Assembly: GCA_947244595.1 (NCBI GenBank)
Contig: CAMXKT010000005.1
Coordinates: 1-43,489 of the forward strand
Source of the DNA: an uncultured Oscillibacter sp.
Lineage (GTDB): Bacteria > Bacillota > Clostridia > Oscillospirales > Oscillospiraceae
Length of the DNA stretch: 43,489 nucleotides
Direction: 5' to 3'
Part shown: positions 23,300 to 30,501 of the stretch, piece by piece
How the letters are laid out: each line of letters begins with the position of its first letter
Numbering within the stretch: position 1 is the first letter of the stretch
Notes under the pieces: generated by a model
Seen by the model: the letters and a program-made list of their open reading frames with translations, nothing else
Database searches by the model: none
Told to the model about the DNA's origin: nothing
Made by a program: the position numbers and the translations under genes

Positions 23300-23798
23300 T
23301 TTTTCCAGTGAGACTCCCTACCGCCGGTACTTCGGCATGGAGATCCTGGACCATGCTGAAGGCGCGGTGGATTTGGGAAGGCTGAACGAGTCCGGCGTGC
23401 TCCTCTTCAACCACAACGTGGACCAGGTGCTGGGCAAGGTGCTGCGGGCCTGGGTGGAAAACAGCAAGGGTTATGCCGAGGTGGAGTTCGACACGGATGA
23501 GGACACGGAGAAAATCTTCGGGAAGGTCCAGTCCGGGACCCTGAAGACCACCTCCGTCCGCTACCAGGTGGACGCCTGGGAGGAGGTCAAAGCCGGGGCC
23601 GCGTCGGCAGACGGGCGCTTCCAGGGCCCCTGCCAGATTGCCCGGAAGTGGAGGCCCCTGGAAGTGTCCATCGTGTCCGTCCCGGCGGACGCCACGGTTG
23701 GCGTGGGACGGTCTGCGGAGACCGCTGGAAACGAGCCCCCGGATCTGTCTTTTTACGAGCGGCAGGTCCAGGCCAATATCAACAGATTTTGGGGGTAA
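23232..23798 (+). CDS. HK97-type prohead protease
   Basis: This 188-residue protein matches the U35/S78 prohead protease family. The catalytic His is probably H61 in LLFNHN and the Ser S146 in LEVSIVSVPAD. It would mature the head by cutting the scaffold part of the capsid protein encoded next. ATG 23232 follows AAAGGAGGAAAA and overlaps the portal gene. Confidence 0.9.
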   Translation: MLRTMAMEPVRAKEENSRKLTISFSSETPYRRYFGMEILDHAEGAVDLGRLNESGVLLFNHNVDQVLGKVLRAWVENSKGYAEVEFDTDEDTEKIFGKVQSGTLKTTSVRYQVDAWEEVKAGAASADGRFQGPCQIARKWRPLEVSIVSVPADATVGVGRSAETAGNEPPDLSFYERQVQANINRFWG

Positions 23799-23802
23799 GA
23801 CG

Positions 23803-25359
23803 ATGAAAGACAAATGGATCAAGCGGCAGCTGGAGATTCTGGCCGCGGCGAAAGCGGAGGGCCGGAGCCTGACGGCGGCGGAACAGGCGGAGTTTGACGA
23901 TCTTCAGCGGCAGATCGAAGCGGAGGCAAAGCCTCCCGCCTCCGGCGCCCCTAATGGTGGGGAACGCGGTGCCGGAGGGATTGTGTCCAACTTGGACACA
24001 ATCCCCGGCAGGGACGGAGCGGAGGTCCCCGAGAGCGGGGATGCCTCCCAGCGGGCTATTGAGGCAGAGAGACAGCGGGTCGGCGATATCATGGCCCTCT
24101 GCCGGCAGACCGGCATGGAGCCGGACCAGTACATCGAAAACGGCGACAGCATGGAAACCGTTCGGGCAGCGGCGGTGGAACACCTGCTCCATCACAGCGC
24201 GCCGGTGATTGTGGGCGCCCGAGATTCCGGCGCTGACAACTTCCGGGACGCCGCCCGGGACGCTCTGCTGATGCAGGCAGGGGTGGACGTGGAGAACCCC
24301 GCCCAGGGAGCGGAGGCCCTTCGGGGTATGTCTCTTCGGGACATCCTCATTGAGAGCCTGGCCCGCTCCGGCCAGGGCTCCACCACGGAGCTGCTGCGCC
24401 GCTCCCGGAATGATCTCTGGGACAGCGCCGCCCGGGATTTCCTCTCCCCCACGGCGGACTTCCCCGCCATTCTGGACAGCGCCGTCAACAAGGCCCTGGT
24501 CCAACAGTACCAGCTGGTGCCCGCCACCTTCGAGCTCTGGACCAGCAAGGGCTCCCTCTCTGACTTCAAGCTGACCAAGAACCACGAATACGCCCTGGGC
24601 GGCGGAGACTTCTACAAGGTCAACGAGGGCGGCGAGCTGAAGCACAGCACCCTCCAGACGGAGCTGCTGCCCAACCGGAAGCTGGAGACCTACGGCACCC
24701 AGTTCACCATGAGCCGGGAGGCGTTCATCAACGACGATATCGGCTTCCTGGCGGCCATGCCCGGCCAGTACGCCCGCAAGGCCAAGCGGAAGATCAACCG
24801 GCAGGTCTATGAACACGTCTACCAGAACCCCGCCATCTTCGACGGCGCGCCCCTCTTCGACGCGGCCCACCGGAACCTGATTTCCGCCGGGTCCGCTCCC
24901 AGCATCGCCGTGCTGGAGAAGATGATCCAGATGATGGGGAAGCAGGTGGACCAGTTCGGGGAAAGCATCATGGTGGAGCCCGCCTTCATCATCGTCCCCG
25001 TGGGCTTGGGCATGAGGGTCAACCAGCTCCTGGGCACAGCGGAGATCGACGTGGAGGGCATCGGCAGCCATGCGGTGAACGTGCTGAACACCCAATACCG
25101 GAGCAAGGTCCGGGTTGTGGAGGAAGGAACGCTGAACGTGCTGGCGGGAGAGGGCGCCTGCCCCTGGTTCATGGCGGCGGATCCCCGGCTGGTGAAGGGT
25201 ATGCAGGTGGACTACCTGAACGGCGTCACCACTCCGACGTTCCGTCGGAGCGAGAAGGCCGGCTACCTGGGCTTCGTCTGGGATATCTGGATGGACTGGG
25301 TGGTAAACGAGGCGGACTTCCGCGGGCTCCTGCGGAACGACGGCGTGAAGCTGGGATAA
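23803..25359 (+). CDS. Major capsid protein with N-terminal scaffold-like region
   Basis: The 518-residue product has a charged helical N-terminal third (residues 1-140) likely to act as scaffold and be removed by the protease, then a capsid domain (from about 200; FPAILDSAVNKALVQQYQLVPATFELW) that resembles Mu gpT/HK97-type heads. It lacks an ordinary separate scaffold gene nearby. Codons 60-66, in the linker, contain palindrome site 6, read as VSNLDT. ATG 23803 is weakly preceded by GGGGGTAAG. Confidence 0.85.
   Translation: MKDKWIKRQLEILAAAKAEGRSLTAAEQAEFDDLQRQIEAEAKPPASGAPNGGERGAGGIVSNLDTIPGRDGAEVPESGDASQRAIEAERQRVGDIMALCRQTGMEPDQYIENGDSMETVRAAAVEHLLHHSAPVIVGARDSGADNFRDAARDALLMQAGVDVENPAQGAEALRGMSLRDILIESLARSGQGSTTELLRRSRNDLWDSAARDFLSPTADFPAILDSAVNKALVQQYQLVPATFELWTSKGSLSDFKLTKNHEYALGGGDFYKVNEGGELKHSTLQTELLPNRKLETYGTQFTMSREAFINDDIGFLAAMPGQYARKAKRKINRQVYEHVYQNPAIFDGAPLFDAAHRNLISAGSAPSIAVLEKMIQMMGKQVDQFGESIMVEPAFIIVPVGLGMRVNQLLGTAEIDVEGIGSHAVNVLNTQYRSKVRVVEEGTLNVLAGEGACPWFMAADPRLVKGMQVDYLNGVTTPTFRRSEKAGYLGFVWDIWMDWVVNEADFRGLLRNDGVKLG
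23982..24000. repeat. Dispersed palindrome site 6, in capsid gene
   Basis: A perfect 19-bp copy with central C lies in the part of the capsid gene that encodes the disordered scaffold linker, 9.4 kb from the nearest other copy. It encodes VSNLDT. Confidence 0.85.
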
Positions 25360-25371
25360 GGAGGAAGCGAC

Positions 25372-25734
25372 ATGAAAGCGATCTATGTACAGCAAGGCGC
25401 GGCCCTGGATTACACGGCCGCGGCGGCCGTGAAGAACGGCGCGGTGGTCCCCCTGGGGACCCGAATCGGCATTGCCGCCGGGGACATCCCGGCGGGCGGG
25501 ACCGGAACTGTCCATGTGGAGGGGGTCTACAGATTGGCGAAGTCCGCCGGTGAGGCCCTGACCATGGGCGCGGCGGTCTACTATGACGCGGCGGCGGATA
25601 CCGTCACAGGCAAGGCCTCCACCGAGAGCGGGGCGGGAGACGCGAAAACCACGGTATCCCACATCCCCGCCGGGTACGCCGCCGCCCCGGCCGCCGCAAA
25701 CGATGGGACGGCGCTGGTGAAGCTGCTGGGCTGA
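25372..25734 (+). CDS. DUF2190 capsid decoration protein
   Basis: This 120-residue Ala/Gly-rich protein matches DUF2190, a beta-rich family that includes head-decoration or fibre-like proteins of siphophages and myophages (VVPLGTRIGIAAGDIPAGGTG, TMGAAVYYD). Its position right after the capsid gene is typical. AAGGAGGAAG precedes ATG 25372. Confidence 0.85.
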   Translation: MKAIYVQQGAALDYTAAAAVKNGAVVPLGTRIGIAAGDIPAGGTGTVHVEGVYRLAKSAGEALTMGAAVYYDAAADTVTGKASTESGAGDAKTTVSHIPAGYAAAPAAANDGTALVKLLG

Positions 25735-25749
25735 GAGGGAGGCCTGGTC

Positions 25750-26292
25750 ATGAAAAAACTGATCGCGCAGCGGCCCATTCAGTATCTGGGGCGCTCTTAT
25801 GAACGCGGGTCCCCTCTTCCTTCCAATGATCCCCTGATGACGGCGGCGTGGCTGAAAGCTGGCAGCGCAGCCTGGGAGAAAACAGGCCGGGAAGCTGTAG
25901 CTGCCGCCATTCAGGAGGCCGCCATGCACTCTAAAGTGAACGACATGGCGGCGGATGTCTTCCGGTCCTTGGGCATGATCCTCGAAGATGAGGCCGGGCA
26001 TTTCGTGGGTGAGGAGCGTCTGAAGGAGCAGCTCTGCGCCCTGGCCCAGGATCTCGAAGAAGGAAAAGTCCTCGATACGGATTCCAACGGGCATTTCACT
26101 CGAACCAGCCTGTCCCGACTGACCAAGGCGGAGCTGCTGGACCTGGCGGAAGACCTTGGCGTGGACCTTGCCGGATGCAAGACCAACGCGGAGCGGGTGA
26201 AAGCCTTGGCCTCCGTCGACGCCGAAGCTGTTTCGGGGGCGGGGGGATCTGATCCTCTGCCGGAGAGTCCGCCGCCCGAGGCTCCGGCATGA
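25750..26292 (+). CDS. Head-associated protein with HeH/SAP-like C-terminus
   Basis: This 180-residue protein has an N-terminal part of unknown fold (LIAQRPIQYLGRSYERGSPL), and a helix-extended-helix motif near 125-160 (SRLTKAELLDLAEDLGVDLAG) like the HeH/SAP DNA-binding motifs found in some head-completion proteins. It probably belongs to head completion. It overlaps the next gene by 4 bp. Confidence 0.6.
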   Translation: MKKLIAQRPIQYLGRSYERGSPLPSNDPLMTAAWLKAGSAAWEKTGREAVAAAIQEAAMHSKVNDMAADVFRSLGMILEDEAGHFVGEERLKEQLCALAQDLEEGKVLDTDSNGHFTRTSLSRLTKAELLDLAEDLGVDLAGCKTNAERVKALASVDAEAVSGAGGSDPLPESPPPEAPA

Positions 26293-26615
26293 AGACCTTC
26301 AAGGACGTTGTGGCCCAGGATATCCACAGCGTATTTCTGAACCTGGGGGAGTTCTCGGGGGAGCACCGGGTCAACGGCAGGTCCATGCCTGTACAAATGG
26401 ACGAAAACGAGCTCCTGGACCGGGACAAGGGCCGGGATGCCCACCGGGACGGTCTCTATAAAGCCCGCCGTTTCCTGTTCGTGGCTGCGTCCGACTTCGG
26501 CCCCCGGCCCCCCATCGGCTCCCTGCTGGACCTGGACGGACGGCAATTCAAAATCACGGCCTGTACGGAGGAAGCTGGAATGTATTCCATCGAATTGGGG
26601 GCGGCGAGGACGTGA
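26289..26615 (+). CDS. Head-tail adaptor-like protein
   Basis: This 108-residue protein is of the size and position of head-tail connectors (lambda FII-like). It contains FNEG-type beta wording (EHRVNGRSMPVQMDENELL, FLFVAASDFGPRPPIGS). I assign it by synteny and general pattern. It overlaps its neighbours by 4 bp on each side. Confidence 0.6.
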   Translation: MKTFKDVVAQDIHSVFLNLGEFSGEHRVNGRSMPVQMDENELLDRDKGRDAHRDGLYKARRFLFVAASDFGPRPPIGSLLDLDGRQFKITACTEEAGMYSIELGAART

Positions 26616-27262
26616 ACATAGAACCTTTCCGGTTTGATGTGGAATCGGAAATCGAGAAGATCATCCGCCAGCTGCATAGTTTGCCGGATCAGATAGGGGC
26701 TCCCAAAGTTCTGGCATCCGCGCTGAATATGACAGCCAACGAAATGAAGCGGAAACTCGGCCTTAAGGTCCGAAAAAGATACGCCGTAACTGACACACGA
26801 GTCCTCAAAGACAAAAATCAGGGAGCGATGTTCCTGCAAAAAGCGACGGGGGCAAGCACGTTCGCGGCCTTGATCTCAAAAGGGCCCATGCTCGACGTCA
26901 TGGCGTACATGACGCGCGCGAACAGCGATTCTACCGCGGCAATGCTGAAGGTGCTGAACAGCAGTAATTTGACGGCATTGGAAACCGGCGGAAGGAAAGC
27001 CTTTGTGACCACCTTTGAGAGCGGCCATACCGCTATCGTACAGCGGGATCCTTCCGGGCAATACTCCGCGCAAGGACAAAGTAAACGTGCGGAAAAGTAT
27101 GGGCCGTATGCCGATATGACCAAGCTCAAAAAGCTGCTGGCTCCCGCGGTACCGTTCCTTTACGGCAAAAGCTATGAGGAAGCGGAGCTGGATTTCTATT
27201 CCATACTCCAAAAGCATATTCAGAGGCAGATTGAGCGGACTCTGGGAAGGAGAGCGGCCTAA
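26612..27262 (+). CDS. Minor tail protein Z-like protein
   Basis: This 216-residue protein resembles the lambda gpZ / prophage minor tail protein Z family (VLASALNMTANEMKRKLGLK, LQKHIQRQIERTL), which completes the tail end that joins the head. It starts at GTG 26612 in a GTGA overlap. By eye its GC is lower than the neighbouring genes, with codons such as AAA and ATT more frequent, which hints at a different origin within the mosaic. Confidence 0.7.
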   Translation: MNIEPFRFDVESEIEKIIRQLHSLPDQIGAPKVLASALNMTANEMKRKLGLKVRKRYAVTDTRVLKDKNQGAMFLQKATGASTFAALISKGPMLDVMAYMTRANSDSTAAMLKVLNSSNLTALETGGRKAFVTTFESGHTAIVQRDPSGQYSAQGQSKRAEKYGPYADMTKLKKLLAPAVPFLYGKSYEEAELDFYSILQKHIQRQIERTLGRRAA

Positions 27263-27738
27263 TGACACAGGAATCCCTCTTAGACGCACTGGTGGCGGAC
27301 CTGTCGGCGCTGTTCCAGGACAGCAGAACGAGGTTTCCTCCTGAAAAGTCCTGGCCGGTCCAGGTATTCCCCCAGGACCTGCCCTTTCGGGAGGGCCCGG
27401 ACGAGGCGGAGTGGGACGAGCCCCCGGACCCCTATGTCATCGTCCGCCTCCCCTCCGGGGAGCTGCCGAATCAGGACACTCCCCAGAAAATAGAGGCCGT
27501 GCTGGTGATCTGCGTCAAGGACCCGGCCCCAGACCGCCAAGGCTTCCGGGATGCGCTGCACATCGTCAACACGGTCCTGCGCCATTACGGTGAGAACGGC
27601 GTGGTGGGCGGACGCTGGGTTCTGCAATACCCCATCAAATGGGCCGCCCAGGAAGAAGATACCCATCCCTACTATTTCGCGGCCATGGCCCTCACCTTCG
27701 AGGGGCCGGCCATCTTTAAGGAGGTCCCCGAGACATGA
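27262..27738 (+). CDS. Tail completion-like protein
   Basis: This 158-residue protein has a beta-rich pattern (FPQDLPFREGPDEAEW, YVIVRLPSGELPNQ, KIEAVLVICVKDPAPDRQG) seen in tail completion and terminator proteins of contractile-tailed phages. The evidence is synteny: it sits between the Z-like gene and the sheath. It overlaps the next gene by 4 bp. Confidence 0.6.
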   Translation: MTQESLLDALVADLSALFQDSRTRFPPEKSWPVQVFPQDLPFREGPDEAEWDEPPDPYVIVRLPSGELPNQDTPQKIEAVLVICVKDPAPDRQGFRDALHIVNTVLRHYGENGVVGGRWVLQYPIKWAAQEEDTHPYYFAAMALTFEGPAIFKEVPET

Positions 27739-28001
27739 ACAAGAAGAAAGACCAGCCCGCGCCGGCGGAGCAGACCGGCCCGGTGGTCTACTGCGGGCCC
27801 ACACTCCCCGGCGCGGCCCGGCAGTACACGGTGTACCGGAACGGCATTCCCAGCCCCCTGGCGGCGGCTTTGGAAGCCCGTCCGGCCCTGCGGGGTCTGC
27901 TCCTCCCCCTGGACCGCCTCCCGGAGGCCCGTAATGCCATCAACCGGAGGTCCGGCCCTATCTACAGCCTGTACCTGCTGGCAAATCGAAAGGAGGCTTA
28001 A
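27735..28001 (+). CDS. Small hypothetical tail-cluster protein
   Basis: This 88-residue protein (YCGPTLPGAARQYTVYRNGI, LPLDRLPEARNAINRRSGP) is of a kind I recall in Clostridia myophages directly before the sheath gene. Function is unknown. It is basic and soluble, and is translationally coupled to the gene before it. Confidence 0.65.
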   Translation: MNKKKDQPAPAEQTGPVVYCGPTLPGAARQYTVYRNGIPSPLAAALEARPALRGLLLPLDRLPEARNAINRRSGPIYSLYLLANRKEA

Positions 28002-28004
28002 TCT

Positions 28005-29471
28005 ATGGCCTATTTTCACGGCGTATATAATTCCGAACAGGACACCAGTCTGACCGTTCCCATTCGGGGCAGCGCAGGCATCCCGGTGGTGTTCGGTACC
28101 GCCCCCATCCACTTGGCGAAGAATCCCGCCAAGGCCGTCAACACCCCCCTCTTATGCTACTCTTTCCCGGAGTGTGTCCAGGCGGCGGGGTACTCCGACG
28201 ACTTCAAAAACTTCACTCTCTGCGAGTCTATGGACGCCAGCTTCCGGGTCTTCAACGTGGCCCCCATCATCCTGGTGAATGTCCTGGACCCCGGCAAGCC
28301 CGCTCACGTCAAGACCTATGAGGCGGAGAATATCCCTGTTCGGGACGGCCAAGCCGTCTACTCCAAGCCCTATGTCCTGCTGGACAGCCTGGAGGTCAAG
28401 AACGGAGAAACCGCCCTGGCGGCGGAGACGGATTACGCCGCCGCCCGTGACGGTGATGGAAACGTGGTCTTGCTGCTCCTCTCCGAAGCGGCCAAGGCCG
28501 CCGCCTCCCTCTCCGTTTCCGCCAAGGGCCTGAACCCGGCGGGAGTTACAAAGGCGGACATCGTGGGCGGTGTGGATACCATCACGGGAAAGGAGACGGG
28601 CCTGGAGATGGTCCGGCAAATCTACCCGAAATTGGGCATGGTCCCCGGCCAGCTCCTGGCCCCCGGCTGGAGCGGGGACCCGGTAGTAGCCGCCGCCCTC
28701 CAGGCCAAGACGGATGCCATCAACGGCGTCTTCGAGTGCACCTGCCTGTTGGATATCCCCACGGAGGGAGAAAATGGGGCGGCGGTCTACACAGAGGTCA
28801 AAACCGCCAAGGAGAAGCTGGGGGCCTCCTCTACCCATGCGGCGGCCCTCTGGCCCATGGTGGCGGTGGGAGACAAGGTATACCACTACTCCGCAGTGTT
28901 TGCCGCCCTGACGGCATACACGGACGCTTCCAACGGCGACGTGCCCTATGAAAGCCCGTCCAATAAGGACCTGCGAATCACCGCCACCGTGCTGGCGGAC
29001 GGGACGGAGGTGGTCCTGGATCAGCAGCAGGCCAACGATATGCTGAATGCCAACGGAATCATCACCGCCATCAACCAGGAGGGCTTCCGCTCCTGGGGCA
29101 ACTCCACGGCGGCCTATCCTGCCACCACGGACCCCAAAGACCGCTGGCTGGCCGTCCGCCGTTTCTTCAACTGGGACGGCAACAACTTTATCCGTACCTA
29201 TTTCCAGAAGGTGGACAAGCCGGGAAACACCCGCCTGATCCAGTCCATTGTGGACAGCCAGAACGTCATCGGGAACGGATACGTGGCCCGGCAGTACTGC
29301 GCCGGGTATCATACGGAGTTCCGCTCCGATGACAATGACATTGTGGAGCTGATGGCCGGCCATCTGACGGTCCGCACCTTCCTGGCTCCGTTTATCCCGG
29401 CGGAGACCATTGAGAATATCCGGGAATACGACGTGACCGCCCTGGAGGCGATGCTGATAGGAGGGGCTTAA
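28005..29471 (+). CDS. Tail sheath protein
   Basis: This 488-residue protein is a contractile tail sheath (AYFHGVYNSEQDTSLTVPIR, AGIPVVFGTAPIHL, FNWDGNNFIRTYFQK, NVIGNGYVARQYCAG). The C-terminal domain is the conserved part shared by all sheath proteins. It shows that the phage has a myovirus-type tail. It is followed 3 bp later by the tube gene, as usual. Confidence 0.95.
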   Translation: MAYFHGVYNSEQDTSLTVPIRGSAGIPVVFGTAPIHLAKNPAKAVNTPLLCYSFPECVQAAGYSDDFKNFTLCESMDASFRVFNVAPIILVNVLDPGKPAHVKTYEAENIPVRDGQAVYSKPYVLLDSLEVKNGETALAAETDYAAARDGDGNVVLLLLSEAAKAAASLSVSAKGLNPAGVTKADIVGGVDTITGKETGLEMVRQIYPKLGMVPGQLLAPGWSGDPVVAAALQAKTDAINGVFECTCLLDIPTEGENGAAVYTEVKTAKEKLGASSTHAAALWPMVAVGDKVYHYSAVFAALTAYTDASNGDVPYESPSNKDLRITATVLADGTEVVLDQQQANDMLNANGIITAINQEGFRSWGNSTAAYPATTDPKDRWLAVRRFFNWDGNNFIRTYFQKVDKPGNTRLIQSIVDSQNVIGNGYVARQYCAGYHTEFRSDDNDIVELMAGHLTVRTFLAPFIPAETIENIREYDVTALEAMLIGGA

Positions 29472-29474
29472 CCG

Positions 29475-29996
29475 ATGAGCGTGAAAACGATTCCCACGAA
29501 AATCAACAAATACAACGTCTACAACGCCGGTGAACGGCTGCTGGGCGTGGGGGATGAGATGCCCCTGCCGGACTTCGAGAGCTCCAGTGAAACTGTCAGC
29601 GGCGCCGGCGTTCTGGGAGAGATCGACGACCCCACGGTGGGGTATTTCGGCAACCAGGAGTTGGAGATCCCCTTCCGGGTGCTGGACAAGGAGGCCGTGG
29701 ACATGATGGATATGACCCGAGCCGTCCAGCTTACCATCCGGGGCGCTCAGCAGACCACCAACAGCGAGGGAGACATTGAGTTTCGTTCCATGCGGGTGGT
29801 GGTCCGGGGTCGGTCCAGCACGCTCTCCGCGGGCAAGGTGAAGCCCGGCAGCCCCATGGACACGAAGATCAAGCTGACCCTGCTGTATATCCTCATTGAG
29901 GTTGGCGGCGAGTCTATGGTGGAGCTGGACAAGCTCAATGAGGTATTCAAAATTCGGGGCCGGGATGTTCTGGCCAAGGTCAAGGAGATGTGCTGA
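29475..29996 (+). CDS. Major tail tube protein
   Basis: This 173-residue protein matches the P2 FII/Mu tube family (YNAGERLLGVGDEMPLPDFE, AGVLGEIDDPTVGYFG, FRSMRVVVRGRSSTL). It forms the inner tube within the sheath. Its stop overlaps the next start by one base. Confidence 0.9.
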   Translation: MSVKTIPTKINKYNVYNAGERLLGVGDEMPLPDFESSSETVSGAGVLGEIDDPTVGYFGNQELEIPFRVLDKEAVDMMDMTRAVQLTIRGAQQTTNSEGDIEFRSMRVVVRGRSSTLSAGKVKPGSPMDTKIKLTLLYILIEVGGESMVELDKLNEVFKIRGRDVLAKVKEMC

Positions 29997-30346
29997 TGGA
30001 AAATCTGGAAAAGAAGGATGCCGCCCCGGAGGCGGCGGAGAGCGAGCTGATCCTGAAGCTCTCTAAGCCCTACGTCTTTGAGGGACAGCCCTGCACGGAG
30101 GTCGACCTGAGCGGACTGGAATCCGTTACCGCCGGGACGCTGGCACGGGTGGGCAAGACCGTCCTCCAGCAGGCCCCCACACTAAACCCGGCGATGCTGG
30201 AATCCACCATGCCGTTCTGCATCGAGATGGCGGTACGGGTGACCCAGCGGCCCTATGAGTTCTTCCGGGGCCTGCCTGCCCGGGACGGGATGCGGCTCAA
30301 GGCCATGGTCTCCGGTTTTTTCTACGGCGGGGCTGGGGAGGAATAG
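29996..30346 (+). CDS. Tail assembly chaperone, short form
   Basis: This 116-residue protein resembles Mu gp41 / P2 gpE tail chaperones (LILKLSKPYVFEGQ, VDLSGLESVTAGTLARVGK). ATG 29996 has AAGGAG upstream. It ends at TAG 30344-30346, eight codons beyond a T-TTT-TTC slippery heptamer from which a longer product is predicted. Confidence 0.85.
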   Translation: MENLEKKDAAPEAAESELILKLSKPYVFEGQPCTEVDLSGLESVTAGTLARVGKTVLQQAPTLNPAMLESTMPFCIEMAVRVTQRPYEFFRGLPARDGMRLKAMVSGFFYGGAGEE

Positions 30347-30501
30347 ACCCCGGAGATATCCGCAAGGCGTGTGTCGCCCTGTCCCTGCATCTGCGCACCG
30401 GCCTGGACTATTTTGAAGGCCTGACGGTGGAGGAGCTGAACGAGACGGCGGAGATTCTGATTTCCTATCTGAAGGAGGCGGCGCGTCATGGCAAAGGGTA
30501 A
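29996..30501 (+). CDS. Tail assembly chaperone, -1 frameshift form
   Basis: A -1 slip at 30316-30322 bypasses the TAG and continues through 59 further codons to TAA 30501, giving 168 residues. The extension (GIDPGDIRKACVALSLHLRT, LTVEELNETAEILISYLK) fits the C-terminal T-domain of G-GT type chaperones that recruit the tape measure. Programmed frameshifting here is conserved across long-tailed phages. The extended frame overlaps the tape measure start by 14 bp. Confidence 0.8.
30316..30322 (+). other. Slippery heptamer T-TTT-TTC for -1 frameshift
   Basis: The zero-frame codons GGT TTT TTC supply the X-XXY-YYZ heptamer T TTT TTC. Slippage leads to CTA CGG in the -1 frame. GC-rich sequence follows and could form a stimulatory structure. 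Confidence 0.8.
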
